NCBI RefSeq assembly: GCF_000230975.2
Contig: NC_021172.1
Location: 2,790,001-2,854,000 of the forward strand
From: Hyphomicrobium denitrificans 1NES1
Lineage (GTDB): Bacteria; Pseudomonadota; Alphaproteobacteria; Rhizobiales; Hyphomicrobiaceae
DNA length: 64,000 nucleotides
Direction of reading: 5' to 3'
Part shown: piece by piece, positions 51,902-62,800 of the stretch
Numbering within the stretch: the stretch's first letter is position 1
How the letters are laid out: every line of letters starts with the position of its first letter
Made by a program: the position numbers and the translations under genes
Notes under the pieces: model-generated
Database searches by the model: none
What the model saw: only the letters and a program-made list of their open reading frames with translations
What the model was told of the DNA's origin: nothing

Positions 51902-52798
51902 ATGAACGCTGCAATCAGGCCCATCCGTAAAGCCGTGTTTCCCGTGGCCGGACTGGGGACGCGCTTCCTTCCAGCAACCAAAGCCGTGCCGAAGGAGATG
52001 CTGACCGTCGTCGACCGGCCTGTCCTGCAGCACGTCGTCGACGAAGCGCGTGCTGCCGGTATCGAGCACTTCATTTTCGTCACCGGACGCAACAAAGGCG
52101 TGATCGAGGATCACTTCGACAATCAATTCGAACTCGAGTCTACGCTCGCGGCACGCGGCAAGACGAAGGAACTCGAAGCGCTGACCCGTGACCTTCCGGA
52201 GGCAGGGCAGACGAGCTTTACCCGCCAGCAGGCACCTTTGGGATTGGGCCACGCCGTTTGGTGCGCGCGCGAGATCGTCGGCAATGAACCGTTCGCTCTG
52301 CTACTTCCAGACATGCTGCATCACGGCCGGCGCCCATGTCTCGCGGATATGATTTCCGCCTATGATAAGAACGGCGGCAATCTCATCGCGGTTGCGCCGG
52401 TGCCGGACGATCAGACGCATCAATACGGCATCGTCGGCGTCAAGGACGCGAAGGCCGACGTTTCGCCAATTACCGGAATGGTCGAGAAGCCGAAGCCCGG
52501 AACGGCGCCGTCCAATCTGCACATCACGGGCCGCTATATTCTGCAGCCGGAGATTTTTGCGCTTCTTGAAAAACAGGAACGTGGCGCAGGCGGAGAAATC
52601 CAGCTTACGGACTCGATGATCCGCCTGATGCAGGACGCCAAGCAGCCATTTCATGCCGTTCGTTTTGACGGCACTATCTACGATTGCGGCTCGAAGCTTG
52701 GTTTCTTGACGGCGAACGTGGCTCTGGCGCTCGAACGCGACGATCTTGCCGGCGACTTCAAGCGCGAGATCCAACGGCTTCTCGACGGCCGTGCATAA
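51902..52798 (+). CDS. galU: UTP-glucose-1-phosphate uridylyltransferase
   Basis: Makes UDP-glucose, the substrate of GalE and a precursor of lipopolysaccharide and exopolysaccharide. The nucleotide-binding motif KAVFPVAGLGTRFLPATKAVPKEM lies at residue 10 (named in part). Further motifs are QQAPLGLGHAVWCA near 104, LLPDMLH near 131, MVEKPKPGTAPSN near 199 and the RFDGTIYDCGSKLGFLTAN end segment. 298 aa, full length. Start ATG after GGAG. Confidence 0.96.
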   Translation: MNAAIRPIRKAVFPVAGLGTRFLPATKAVPKEMLTVVDRPVLQHVVDEARAAGIEHFIFVTGRNKGVIEDHFDNQFELESTLAARGKTKELEALTRDLPEAGQTSFTRQQAPLGLGHAVWCAREIVGNEPFALLLPDMLHHGRRPCLADMISAYDKNGGNLIAVAPVPDDQTHQYGIVGVKDAKADVSPITGMVEKPKPGTAPSNLHITGRYILQPEIFALLEKQERGAGGEIQLTDSMIRLMQDAKQPFHAVRFDGTIYDCGSKLGFLTANVALALERDDLAGDFKREIQRLLDGRA

Positions 52799-52852
52799 GG
52801 CAGCGGTTTCGGGGTCTGTTACGCCTTTGCGCGGAAAAGAACGTCAAGCCGA

Positions 52853-54526
52853 TCAGCGGCGGAGCTTCACTCCGACGTGGACTTCGTCGCCGATGTAGTC
52901 GTTCGGAACGCCGATGCCATCGAAATTGACGTGCTCGTAGCGACCGAAGAGCACCGTGTTGCGATCGGCGTAGTATTCGATTCCCAGGATCTCGCGGAAC
53001 TCGTTGTCGCTGATGACGCCGTCCCCAGAATCCTGATTCGAATAATTGAAGGCCGCCGAGACGACGAGATAGCTTCGCAGCGCGTGGCGGACTTCAACGC
53101 CCGCAGAGCGGTAGAAAGCACCGCCGACATCTGTCGTCGTCGTTTCGGAAACGTCCGACAGCGCGGTGAACAAGATCGACGTCAACGGCGTTACGCGCCA
53201 CGACGCATTGGCGTCGATGATCAGCCCATCGACGGGATGCAATCGTCGATCGGTCGGCGTCTGGATGCCGTATCCGAGGCTGATCTCGCCGCGCACGATC
53301 TCGCCGTTGTTTCCGAACGAAATGCCGAAGCGATAGCGTTGCCCGTTCGACGTGCGATTGATGCCGTCGGATTGGGCCGCTTCCGAATAATCGCGATGAT
53401 TGACGGCAACCTCGAAAAACGGGGAAAGCTCGGGCTTCGGCTCCCACATTGCGCGCGCGGCTTCCTCGTATTGCGTGTAATCGCGATCGCTGTTGTTTGT
53501 GACCACCCCCGCATCTTCGGTCGGACCGTAGCTGTAATCGCTTATGCTGCCGCGAAACTGCAGCGACAGGCGGTTGAAGCGCTGATTATAGGCAGCCTCG
53601 GCTTGATCTTCGATGATCTTGGCGCGCGTGCCGACCGAGCTGGCATCGAGAGCCGAGCGATCCTCAAAAAACTGCTGGCGCGAGATGAGCGCCTGGATGT
53701 TGGCGCGGCTCGTTATGTCGAGGCGACCGCGCGCTTCGAGCTGATAGTCGCGATCATCTTCCGTCTGGTATTCGTTGTAGAAGCTCAAGATGCCCGTGGC
53801 GCTGAATTCCAGCGCATGGCGTGACCAGTTCGAAACGAGTCGAGCCGACGGTACGATGTCGAATGCAACGTCCGATTCTGCCGATGGGGCATGAAAGACA
53901 TTTGAATAGTAGGACGTTCCAAGGTTCAGCTCCGGGAACAGCACGAAGCTCCCGACCCTTATGCCGACCGGATCGTATGGTTCCTGCCGGAAAAGGCGCG
54001 CCGTCGTCCGATTGTCGGTAATCGGATTCAAATCCTCGATCTGGTAAAGCAGCGGATCGCGCCGCGCGGTGCGCTGATCGGAAAGATCAAATTCAGCCGC
54101 GTCGCGAGCACCCGCAGGAGAGACATCGATGCCATCCGGCGGCGTCAGAGGCTCTCCGCTGGTCAGGTTGCCGGGATTGGCTTCCCCCGGCTCACGTGGG
54201 CCGGCGCGGTTCGCGTTCTCGTCGTTGTCGTTTTGGTCCGCCGTAGAATTTGGGTCCACCGGGTCGGTCGCGTCCTCCTGCGCTCCCGGATTGTCGTCGG
54301 AATTTGGCGAGGCTGCACCGGGGGCGGGGTTGCTCCCATCGAGGCCCTGGCTGTCGGGCTCATCCGGGCCAAGCTCAGACGCGTCGGACGCACCGGTTTC
54401 TTCAATGCTGGTTATGTTTTGCCGACCGAAACCCTGGGCATGCGAGAGGCGCGCATCCGCAGGTACTAAAATCAGTACCGCAGCGACCAAGCTCCAATTA
54501 AACCAGGCATGACGCCGGTCGCCCAT
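52853..54526 (-). CDS. Outer-membrane beta-barrel protein (BBP2-like)
   Basis: A 557-residue outer-membrane protein. The signal peptide (FNWSLVAAVLILVPADARLSHA) is followed by about 110 acidic, low-complexity residues rich in Asp, Asn, Pro and Glu. From about residue 165 there is a series of alternating hydrophobic strands typical of a beta-barrel (GSFVLFPELNLGTSYYSNVF, then many pairs, ending YIGDEVHVGVKLRR). The barrel resembles the putative beta-barrel porin 2 family found in polysaccharide clusters. It lies next to galU and galE, which fits an export or envelope role (inference). Function not established. Confidence 0.8.
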   Translation of the reverse strand: MGDRRHAWFNWSLVAAVLILVPADARLSHAQGFGRQNITSIEETGASDASELGPDEPDSQGLDGSNPAPGAASPNSDDNPGAQEDATDPVDPNSTADQNDNDENANRAGPREPGEANPGNLTSGEPLTPPDGIDVSPAGARDAAEFDLSDQRTARRDPLLYQIEDLNPITDNRTTARLFRQEPYDPVGIRVGSFVLFPELNLGTSYYSNVFHAPSAESDVAFDIVPSARLVSNWSRHALEFSATGILSFYNEYQTEDDRDYQLEARGRLDITSRANIQALISRQQFFEDRSALDASSVGTRAKIIEDQAEAAYNQRFNRLSLQFRGSISDYSYGPTEDAGVVTNNSDRDYTQYEEAARAMWEPKPELSPFFEVAVNHRDYSEAAQSDGINRTSNGQRYRFGISFGNNGEIVRGEISLGYGIQTPTDRRLHPVDGLIIDANASWRVTPLTSILFTALSDVSETTTTDVGGAFYRSAGVEVRHALRSYLVVSAAFNYSNQDSGDGVISDNEFREILGIEYYADRNTVLFGRYEHVNFDGIGVPNDYIGDEVHVGVKLRR

Positions 54527-54732
54527 TTGCGAGCGTTCCCATGAAAGAAAATCACGCGAACGCAAACAATTTGACTGAATCACCCTAGAAACGGCTGGTT
54601 AACGAGACTTTAAAATAGGGGGTAAGAGCCGGTCCCGGCGTGGCGGCAGGCACGGGGAATTGCTAAACCAAGCCTGTGTCTTGCGGGCTCGCGTATCGAC
54701 CCGCCTCAACGGGGGAAGGACTCGTTTCACCA

Positions 54733-55764
54733 ATGCCCAAGGTCGTCCCATTCCGCAGCCCCCGGACGAAGCCAACTGGTTCCGGCACGAAGGCAAACGT
54801 CGAAACTTCCGTTGCCTCGGCGGTACGAACGCTCAACCTTGAATCGGAAGGTCTCGTTCAACTCGCCAAAGAGCTTGACGGTCCGCTGGTCGGCCCATTC
54901 GAGGAGGCCATGCGCCGTCTCGTCGCCGTCAAGGGTCGCGTCATTGTCACCGGCATCGGGAAGAGCGGCCACGTCGGCCAGAAGATCGCCGCCACGTTCG
55001 CCTCGACCGGGACACCGGCGTTTTTCGTGCATCCGAGCGAAGCATCGCATGGCGACCTCGGGATGGTCACCCACTCCGACCTTATCCTAGCTTTGTCATG
55101 GTCCGGCGAAACCGTCGAACTCAAACCGATCATCACCTATTCGCGCCGCTTCGCGGTGCCACTGATTGCCATCACCTCACAGGCGAAGTCGGCGCTCGGC
55201 GAACAGGCCGACGTCGTGCTGCTCCTGCCGCGCGCGAAGGAAGCCTGTCCACACGGCCTGGCACCGACGACATCGACGACGATGCAGCTTGCACTCGGCG
55301 ACAGCCTCGCGATCGCGCTTCTCGAAGCTCGCGGGTTTACCGCTCACGATTTCAAGATTTTCCACCCCGGTGGTTCGCTCGGAGCCAACCTCAAGTATGT
55401 CTCCGACATCATGCACAGGGGTGAACGGCTACCGCTGATTAAGAGCGGGGAGTCTATGGCCAATGCCTTGGTCACGATGACCGAAAAAAGCTTCGGCTGC
55501 GTCGGCGTCGTAGACAAGCGCGGACGCCTTATTGGGGTGATCACCGACGGCGACTTGCGTCGCCATATGGGCGCCAATCTGCTTCGGGCCAAAGTCGATG
55601 AGATCATGACGGCGAAGCCGAAAACGATCTCGACGACAATGCTGACATCGGCGGCGCTTGAACTCATCAACGCGTCATCGATCACCGCGCTGTTCGTGGT
55701 CGAGAAGCAGAAGCCCGTCGGTCTCATTCACATCCATGATCTCTTACGTCTCGGGGTCGCGTGA
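54733..55764 (+). CDS. kdsD: KpsF/GutQ-family arabinose-5-phosphate isomerase
   Basis: Isomerises ribulose-5-phosphate to arabinose-5-phosphate, the first step to KDO of lipopolysaccharide. The SIS domain has VTGIGKSGHVGQKIAATFASTG near residue 73 and SHGDLGMVTHSDLILALSWSGET (both named in part). The catalytic histidine region HDFKIFHPGGSLGA lies near 216. Two CBS domains follow (DIMHRGERLPLI; EIMTAKPKTI). About 343 aa from the ATG at 54733. An upstream TTG at 54676 is less likely. It is divergent from the beta-barrel gene, again near sugar-nucleotide genes. Confidence 0.94.
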   Translation: MPKVVPFRSPRTKPTGSGTKANVETSVASAVRTLNLESEGLVQLAKELDGPLVGPFEEAMRRLVAVKGRVIVTGIGKSGHVGQKIAATFASTGTPAFFVHPSEASHGDLGMVTHSDLILALSWSGETVELKPIITYSRRFAVPLIAITSQAKSALGEQADVVLLLPRAKEACPHGLAPTTSTTMQLALGDSLAIALLEARGFTAHDFKIFHPGGSLGANLKYVSDIMHRGERLPLIKSGESMANALVTMTEKSFGCVGVVDKRGRLIGVITDGDLRRHMGANLLRAKVDEIMTAKPKTISTTMLTSAALELINASSITALFVVEKQKPVGLIHIHDLLRLGVA

Positions 55765-55783
55765 CTACATAACCGGCCGACCG

Positions 55784-56830
55784 TTAGATCCAGCCCATCA
55801 GCTCGCGCCGTGCAACCGCTTCGATGACATCGATGCCCTCAGGGCTGTCGTTGAGCGCCGGCAAATAGGCGAATTTCTCGCCGCCGTTCGACTCGAAAAT
55901 ATGCCGGTTCTCGCGATCGAGTTCTTCCAGCGTCTCGAGGCAATCGGCGGAGAAGCCCGGCGCGACGAGCGCAATCTTTTTCGTTCCCGATTTGGCGAGA
56001 CTTTCGACCGTCTTGTCGGTATAGGGCTGCAGCCACGGGTCGGTGCCGAAGCGAGATTGAAACGTCGTCAACCAGCGCTCCTGGGCGATGCCAAGCTTCT
56101 CGCGCAACAGCCGTGACGTCTTCTGGCATTGGCAGTGATAAGGATCGCCCTTCGCGAAATACTTTTCCGGCATCCCGTGGAAAGTCGCGATGATCTTCTC
56201 CGGCTCGAAATCGAGCTTCGCGAGGCTTTGCTGCATCGAACGCGCCAGCGCATCGATGTATGCGGGATCATCGTAATAGGCCGGTGCCGCGCGAACGGCC
56301 GGCTGCCAGCGCATTTTCATCAAGGCACGAAAGGCGTGATCGCAGGCTGTCGCAGTCGTCGCTGCCGCGTACTGCGGATAGAGAGGCAAAAGCAAGATGC
56401 GATCGCAGCCTTGCTCTTTCAGCGCCAGAATACGGCTTTCCGTCGTCGGATTCGCATAGCGCATCGCCCAGTCGACGATAATGCCATTTTGGTCCTTCAA
56501 ACGCTCCGCAAGCTGAATGGCCTGGTTACGGCTGATCGTCTTGATCGGACTTTCGTCTTTCTCGTTGTTCCAGATCGTTGCGTAGTCCTTACCCTTGCGA
56601 CCAGGCCGGACAGTCAGGATGATGAGATTCAGGATCGGCCACCACTTCCATCGCGGCTCCTCGATTACGCGCTCGTCCGATAGAAACTCTTTGAGATAGC
56701 GGCGCATTGACCAGTAATCCGTGCCGTCAGGCGTCCCGAGATTGAGCAACAGGACGCCGATGCGGCCGTGGGCAACCATTTTGTGGTCGCCTCCGTCGGT
56801 AAACATTGTCGATTTCAGCGCTTCGTTCAT
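55784..56830 (-). CDS. hemH: Ferrochelatase
   Basis: Inserts Fe(II) into protoporphyrin IX, the last step of heme synthesis. Motifs: GVLLLNLGTPDG near residue 25, the central LLLPLYPQYAAATTATA near 155, the iron-site FHGMPEKY near 217, the CQCQKTSRLL segment, and the C-terminal VAPGFSADCLETLEELDRENRHIF (named in part) near 290. About 348 aa from the ATG at 56830. An ATG nine codons earlier exists. Converges with the kdsD-type gene with 19 bases between stops. Confidence 0.95.
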   Translation of the reverse strand: MNEALKSTMFTDGGDHKMVAHGRIGVLLLNLGTPDGTDYWSMRRYLKEFLSDERVIEEPRWKWWPILNLIILTVRPGRKGKDYATIWNNEKDESPIKTISRNQAIQLAERLKDQNGIIVDWAMRYANPTTESRILALKEQGCDRILLLPLYPQYAAATTATACDHAFRALMKMRWQPAVRAAPAYYDDPAYIDALARSMQQSLAKLDFEPEKIIATFHGMPEKYFAKGDPYHCQCQKTSRLLREKLGIAQERWLTTFQSRFGTDPWLQPYTDKTVESLAKSGTKKIALVAPGFSADCLETLEELDRENRHIFESNGGEKFAYLPALNDSPEGIDVIEAVARRELMGWI

Positions 56831-56872
56831 CCGCTTACCAGTTCCATGAAACCGCAATGTGAGAATAACGGA

Positions 56873-57922
56873 TCAAGCGCGCCGTTGCGATGGCGCTGCG
56901 GTCGCGGTCTTCGCCGTAAGCCGCGGCTTTGCTACGGCGGGCTTGACGTCGGCGTGGGCCACCGGAGCGTCGAGAGCTGCCAAATGCACGGCTTGAGGTT
57001 CATCTGGACGCGCTCTATGCACGATCTCCAGAGCCCGCATGGCACTACCGAATTTCCAGTACGCCTCCATCCGCTTCATGAAGGCGCGCGGCATCTCGGC
57101 AAAAAGCAGCTCGGCGCGAAATTCTGCTGCCGCGCGTAGCGCTTGCTGCTTATGAAGACACAAGTCGACGATCGCTTCCTTTTGCTCGGAAGATATATCA
57201 TCGGCCTTCACCGTCTCGGCGATCAGGAGCGCCAAATCGTGATCGTCTCCGAGAATTTGCGATAGTTCCCGCGCGACCGCTACCCTGACCGCGAACTCGT
57301 CGGGCCAGGCGCGGGCAAGCAGGCTCATCTGCCGCCAGTGCCACTGTACCGATTTGCGCAGCGTGTGGAAGGTTTCGTCCGTCGGCTCGCTGTAAGCGAT
57401 TTTCAAAGATTTGCGGGCATGGCGATAGCTTTTTGCGAGGCCGCCTTCGAGGGCCGCGAAACCTCGCTTACGAATGCCTGCGCGTGAAAATTTCTTGGCT
57501 TCGCGCAGAAGCATCAGCCGTACCTTTGCAGCAGAACCAGGATCAAGCGGTTGTTGCGCATCGCCTAAGCTCTTCGCAAAATGCGCATTAAGCGGCGCGA
57601 GCGTCAGCGCGCCATCCGGCTCCCTCTCTGCTGTGAGCTTTGCGAGCGTATCGAGCATTACTGCCTGATCGCGGTGACCGGCGAGCAGTTGAGCGATCTC
57701 GCTCAAGGCGTTTAAGCGCTTGCGCGCCTTGTCCTTGCCGAGCGCCGGCGCAGTCAATCGCACCAGTCCTCGCAAACGCTTCAGCGCTTTCCGGCATTCG
57801 TGCACACCTTTCGGTTGCACTTCCGGCGCAGCGAGTTCCTGAAGCGCCACATCGAGCTGCTCGCGCGCAATACGCCGAAAGCCCTTCTCAACCGACTCAT
57901 CGATCTTGAACCTGTACGGCAT
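56873..57922 (-). CDS. CHAD-domain protein
   Basis: A 349-residue all-helical protein with conserved histidines. CHAD domains bind polyphosphate. The repeats show HECRKALKRLRGLVRL near residue 41, HTLRKSVQWHWRQMSLLAR near 186 and LGDDHDLALL near 220. The basic/histidine pattern is intact. The last 60 residues are an Ala/Pro/Lys-rich tail. It stands alone, without the CYTH triphosphatase domain that often accompanies it. Lies 43 bases upstream of hemH on the same strand, so they may be co-transcribed. Confidence 0.9.
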   Translation of the reverse strand: MPYRFKIDESVEKGFRRIAREQLDVALQELAAPEVQPKGVHECRKALKRLRGLVRLTAPALGKDKARKRLNALSEIAQLLAGHRDQAVMLDTLAKLTAEREPDGALTLAPLNAHFAKSLGDAQQPLDPGSAAKVRLMLLREAKKFSRAGIRKRGFAALEGGLAKSYRHARKSLKIAYSEPTDETFHTLRKSVQWHWRQMSLLARAWPDEFAVRVAVARELSQILGDDHDLALLIAETVKADDISSEQKEAIVDLCLHKQQALRAAAEFRAELLFAEMPRAFMKRMEAYWKFGSAMRALEIVHRARPDEPQAVHLAALDAPVAHADVKPAVAKPRLTAKTATAAPSQRRA

Positions 57923-58016
57923 ACGCGCGAGGCACCTTCGTTCAACTGGGAGTTGGGCCTGGATTTAATCCACCGGAACGCGCGCTCCTGTCAAATCGGA
58001 TGGTTGGGCGGGTTGG

Positions 58017-58631
58017 TTAAGACCGTCTGTCGGCTGCCCATTTGAGCCATTCGCGGATGCGGGCGTCCGGATCCGAGGCCGTTACAAAATCGGTGATCAC
58101 GGCCAAGCTGTCGGCACCGGCATCTGCCGCTCCCGTGGCCCTGTCAGGCGTCAAGCCTCCGATGGCCACAAGCGGAAGCGCCCCGATTTTGCTGCGCCAT
58201 AACTTAAGCCGTTCAAGGCCTTGCGGCGCCCAGGGCATGATCTTCAGCTTAGTTCGGTAGATCGGCCCCAGCGCAACATAATCCGGATATACCAACAAGG
58301 CCGTCTCGAGTTCCGTTTCGTCGTGGGTCGAGACCCCGACGCGGATTCCCGCTTTCCTCAGTGCCACAAGGTCGGCAGCCTGCAAGTCCTCCTGACCGAG
58401 GTGAATGAAATCGGCGCCGGTTTCGATGGCCACGTCCCAGTAATCGTTCAGGACCAGTTGGCAGCCGTGTGCCTTGGTGACATCGAGCGCACGGCGCGTC
58501 TGATCGACGATGGCGCCGCGCGTTGCATCCTTGATCCTGAGTTGCACGAGTTTGACGCCGAGCTGCACGATGCGCTCAAGCCAGCCGATGTCCGGGACGA
58601 TCGGATAGAAAGGTGCGAGCTTCACCGGCAT
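58017..58631 (-). CDS. thiE: Thiamine phosphate synthase
   Basis: Joins HMP-PP and the thiazole phosphate to thiamine phosphate. The TIM-barrel motifs are LVQLRIKDATRGA near residue 29, LVLNDYWDVAIETGADFIHLGQEDL near 56 (named in part), VALGPIYRTK and AIGGLTPDRATGA. About 204 aa from the ATG at 58631. A TTG at 58655 would overlap the end of thiG by eight bases and add eight residues. Last gene of the thiS-thiG-thiE cluster. Confidence 0.92.
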   Translation of the reverse strand: MPVKLAPFYPIVPDIGWLERIVQLGVKLVQLRIKDATRGAIVDQTRRALDVTKAHGCQLVLNDYWDVAIETGADFIHLGQEDLQAADLVALRKAGIRVGVSTHDETELETALLVYPDYVALGPIYRTKLKIMPWAPQGLERLKLWRSKIGALPLVAIGGLTPDRATGAADAGADSLAVITDFVTASDPDARIREWLKWAADRRS

Positions 58632-58647
58632 GCGATTCAAATCCGGC

Positions 58648-59463
58648 TCACTCAATATCGAAAAACGGCGTGCCCGCGACCGGTGTCGACGGTACGGCCA
58701 TGTCGCGCGGCGGCATCAGGCCCGCATCGCAGCCGATACGTCCGGCCTCGATGGCCTTGGCGAACGCTTCGGCCATGCGAACGGGATCGGCAGCTTTGGC
58801 GACCGCGGTGTTGAGCAGCACGGCATCGTAGCCAAGCTCCATCGCATGAGCCGCGTGCGAGGGTGCGCCGATACCGGCGTCGATCACAAGCTTCAGATCA
58901 GGGAAGTAGGCGCGCAGGCTCTTGAGCGCCGCGATGTTTGCAAGGCCACGGCCGCTGCCGATCGGTGCCGCCCACGGCATGATGACCTCGCAGCCTGTCT
59001 TCTGCAGGCGCTCGGCCACCGAGAGATCTTCGGTTGTATAGGGAAAGACCTTGAAGCCGTCGGCGGTGAGCACGCGCGCGGCTTCAACGAGCCCGAACAC
59101 ATCGGGTTGCAAAGTATCGTCATTGGCGATGACTTCGAGCTTGACCCAATCCGTACCAAACAGTTCGCGTGCCATTTCAGCCGTTGTGATCGCGTCGCGC
59201 GCCGTGCGGCATCCGGCAGTGTTGGGAAGAATGCGGACCCCGAGACTTTTGATGATGTCGAGAAACCGCTGGCCGATCTTGCCCCCCGCCGCTTCACGAC
59301 GGAGCGAAACCGTCATAACGGACGCGCCCGAGGCTTTGGCGGCTTCGGCCAGTATCGCCGGGGAAGGGTAACCGGCCGTGCCGAGTAAAAGCCGCGACGG
59401 CACAGGCACGCCGTAGAATGACAGCGTTTGCTCCCTATGCAGACTTTGATCTCGAACATTCAT
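58648..59463 (-). CDS. thiG: Thiazole synthase
   Basis: Forms the thiamine thiazole ring from DXP, dehydroglycine and ThiS thiocarboxylate. A 271-residue TIM barrel with [17 protein letters not shown] near residue 25, VSLRRE near 52, [15 protein letters not shown] near 77, the Schiff-base lysine region WVKLEVI near 105 and [27 protein letters not shown] (named in part). Slightly longer at the N-terminus than the E. coli protein. 17 bases separate it from thiS. Confidence 0.94.
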   Translation of the reverse strand: MNVRDQSLHREQTLSFYGVPVPSRLLLGTAGYPSPAILAEAAKASGASVMTVSLRREAAGGKIGQRFLDIIKSLGVRILPNTAGCRTARDAITTAEMARELFGTDWVKLEVIANDDTLQPDVFGLVEAARVLTADGFKVFPYTTEDLSVAERLQKTGCEVIMPWAAPIGSGRGLANIAALKSLRAYFPDLKLVIDAGIGAPSHAAHAMELGYDAVLLNTAVAKAADPVRMAEAFAKAIEAGRIGCDAGLMPPRDMAVPSTPVAGTPFFDIE

Positions 59464-59480
59464 GGGTTTGAGATGCTCAC

Positions 59481-59687
59481 TCAGCCGCCCTGGCGCGCGG
59501 AGACGATCTCGACGCTATCGCCAGCTCCGATACGTGTCGTAGCACGCTTCGCCTCGGGTACGAAATGACCGTTCAGCGCGGTCGCGACCTTCGCATCCGA
59601 CAGCTCACGCTCGTCCAGAAGCCCGGCAAGCGTTTGTGCTCGTGTTTCGGACTTCCGGCCATTGACGACAAGTTCAATTTTCGGCAT
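59481..59687 (-). CDS. thiS: Sulfur carrier protein ThiS
   Basis: A ubiquitin-like carrier of 68 residues ending in the required Gly-Gly (SARQGG), which becomes the thiocarboxylate sulfur donor for ThiG. The beta-grasp core reads [20 protein letters not shown] and [12 protein letters not shown] start it at the ATG at 59687. In-frame codons upstream to 59741 have no ribosome binding site. No TPP riboswitch was recognised in the 59688-59862 upstream stretch. The thiO gene that often heads this operon is 3.5 kb away. Confidence 0.9.
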   Translation of the reverse strand: MPKIELVVNGRKSETRAQTLAGLLDERELSDAKVATALNGHFVPEAKRATTRIGAGDSVEIVSARQGG

Positions 59688-59862
59688 CGCGTTCAGCATC
59701 GGCTTGGTCTTCGTGGACCTGCTGGAAGTAGGCCTTTCCACGGCGTTTACTAGAGCATTTCGCGATTTATTACCGTAAACGCGGTGAACGGGTCAAAGTA
59801 CCGCCAATCTGCCGCATTGGCTAAGTTCCCTTTCCCGCTCGCCCGCACCGAGGATGGCCCGG

Positions 59863-62800
59863 ATGTTCACGCAATTGATGTCCTCCCAACGCTTCGCTCC
59901 GTTGTTCTGGAGTCAGTTGCTTGCCGCGCTCAACGACAATCTGCTCAAGAATGCGCTGGCGATGCTCGTTGTCTATCGGCTCGCGATGGAGAACGGTCCG
60001 GCGATCGGCACGCTGGCGGGCGCGGCGCTCATCCTGCCTTTCTTCCTGTTTTCGGCGCTCGCGGGCCAATATGCCGACAAGTTCGACAAGGCGCAGGTTG
60101 CGGCGCGCGTGCGTCTTGCCGAAATTCCCGTCGCGTTTGCGGCTGCGGTGGGATTCCTGCTGCCCTCCGTTCCACTGCTCTTCATTGCGCTGATCCTGTT
60201 CGGCACGCTTAGCGCTTTTTTCGGTCCGGTGAAGTACGGGCTGCTGCCGACCCATCTCGAAATCAAAGAGCTTCCCGCCGGCAACGCGCTGATCGAGGGC
60301 GCGACGTTTATCGCCATCCTGCTCGGCACGATCGGCGGCAACCTTGCATCCGAAGGAGACAGGGAGATCGGCCTCGTCGCCAGCGCGATTGTGGTGATCT
60401 CGATCCTCGGTTGGCTGTGCGCACGACTTATTCCCCCGGCACCCTCTACCGTTCCGGACCTCGTCGTCGATAAGAACATCGTCACGTCGACGAGCACGCT
60501 CATCAGAGATCTGCGCAGCGATAGGCGCATCTGGCAAGGCGCGCTCATTACATCATGGTTCTGGTTGGTCGGCGCAGCCGTTCTGGCGCTCTTGCAGAAC
60601 CTCGTTCCTCACACTCTGAACGGTGCGCCTGCCGTCTACACGCTTGCTCTTTTCACATTTGCCGTCGCGGTCGCCGTCGGCTCGATCGCAGCGGCACGGG
60701 CGAGCCGGAACAGGCCAAATCTGGCGCTGGTGCCTATCGGCGCGCTGCTCATGGGCTTGTTCCTCATCGATTTGGCGCTACTGGCATCGCGGATCACACC
60801 GGCACCGCAGCCGATCGGAGTTTCCGAGCTGCTCGCTTCGTTCAGCGGCATCCACATGCTGATCGATCTCGCGGGCATAGCGTTTGCGGGAGGTCTTTTC
60901 ATCGTGCCTTCGTTCGCGTCGGTGCAGGCGTGGTCGCCGGTCGAACGCCGCTCGCGAGTGATTGCCGGCTGCAATGTGCTGTCGGCGGCATTCATGACGC
61001 TCATAGGACTGGCGATTGCAGCGCTGCAGTATGAAAAAGTTTCCGTCGCGCTTCTTTATGCCGGTATCGGCGTCGCCAATCTCATCGTCGTTGCACTCGT
61101 GCTGCGCGCCTGGGGTGCCGAGGGAGTCAAGGATGTCGGGGTCTTCCTGTTCCGGACTTTTTTCGGCGTCGAAGTCAAAGGACTCGAAAATCTGCCGAAG
61201 CCCGGAGAGAAAGCCGTCATCGCGCCCAATCATGTCAGCCTGCTCGATGCGGGACTGATGCACGCTTTGCTTCCCTCGCACGCGATTTTTGCCGTCGATA
61301 CCGGCATGGCCAATACCTGGTGGGTGAAGCCATTTTTGAAGCTCGCCAAATTCTACGCCATCGATCCGACGCGGCCGCTCGGCATGCGGCACCTCATTCA
61401 GGAAGTCAAAGACGGCTCGTCGCTCATCATTTTTCCGGAAGGTCGCCTGACCGTCACCGGCGGCTTGATGAAGGTTTACGACGGAACGGCGATGATCGCG
61501 GACAAGGCGGATGCACCGGTCATTCCGGTCCGCATCGACGGTCTTGAGCGCTCGCACTTCGGCTACCTGAGCAAAGCGCAAGCGAAAAAAGCGTGGTTCC
61601 CAAAAACGATCGTGACGATCCTGCCGCCGGTCAAATTGAAAGTCGATCCGAACCTGCGCGGCAAGCAGCGGCGACTGGCGGCGGGCGCGGCATTGCAGGA
61701 TGTGATGACGGACTCCGCCGTTCTGACGACGCCGATCGATCAGACGCTGTTTCAAGCTCTCGTTCAAGCTCGGCAGACGCGCGATACAGGCAAGCCTGCG
61801 ATCCAGGACCCGCTCGGCACAAAGCTCACATACAAAAAGCTTATCGTCGGCGCGCAGGTTCTCGGCGCGAAGCTCGCACCGATGCTGCCGCCGGTCGGGC
61901 AATCGGTCGGCGTCCTTCTTCCGAATTCGGCGGGCGTTGCAGTGACGTTCTTCGCCCTTCAAACCATGGGCCGCGTTCCTGCGATGCTGAACTTCACGGC
62001 AGGTGCGGCGAACGTCATCGCAGCCTGCAAGGCGGCGAACGTCACAGTCGTGTTGACGTCGCGAGCGTTTGTCGAGAAGGGGCATTTCGAAGCCCTCGTC
62101 GAGGCGATCAGCACCGTCGCGCATATCGTCTATCTCGAAGACGTGCGCGCGACCGTCACGTTTTCCGACAAAATCAAAGGTTTGGCTCGGGGTGGCAAGC
62201 CGCAGGTCGAGCGCGACTGCAATGCACCTGCTGCGATCCTTTTTACGTCGGGCTCGGAAGGCTTGCCGAAGGGCGTCGTTCTTTCCCACCGCAATCTGCT
62301 TGCCAACTGCGCACAAAGCCTGACGCGCGTCGCGTGCAACGGCAGCGACAAAGTCTTTAACGCGCTGCCTGTTTTTCATTCGTTCGGATTGACCGCGGGC
62401 CTCCTGATGCCGCTTGTCGCGGGCGTGCCTGTGTATCTCTATCCGACACCGCTGCATTACCGCATCATTCCCGAGCTCGTTTACGGCTCGAATGCGACGA
62501 TCCTGTTCGGCACGGACACGTTCCTCTCCGGCTATGCGCGCGTTGCGCACCCTTACGATTTTGCACGCGTGCGCCTCGTGCTCGCCGGAGCCGAAGCGAT
62601 CAAGGATCGCACGCGACTGCTCTACATGGACCGCTTCGGCGTGCGTATTCTCGAAGGATATGGCGTGACCGAAACTGCGCCCGTTCTTGCCATCAACACG
62701 CCGCTCGCCAACAAGGCTGGGACTGTCGGGCGCCTGTCGCCGCTAATGGAGGCGCGACTTGAACCCGTGCCCGGAATCGAGACCGGCGGGCGTCTCTACG

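Noticed and set aside
59688..59862. Search for a TPP riboswitch before thiS
   Set aside because: The conserved THI-box sequence was not found by eye; nothing to annotate.
60778..62550. Minus-strand open frame of 590 codons
   Set aside because: Antisense to aas; very rich in Arg, His and Asp with no motif.
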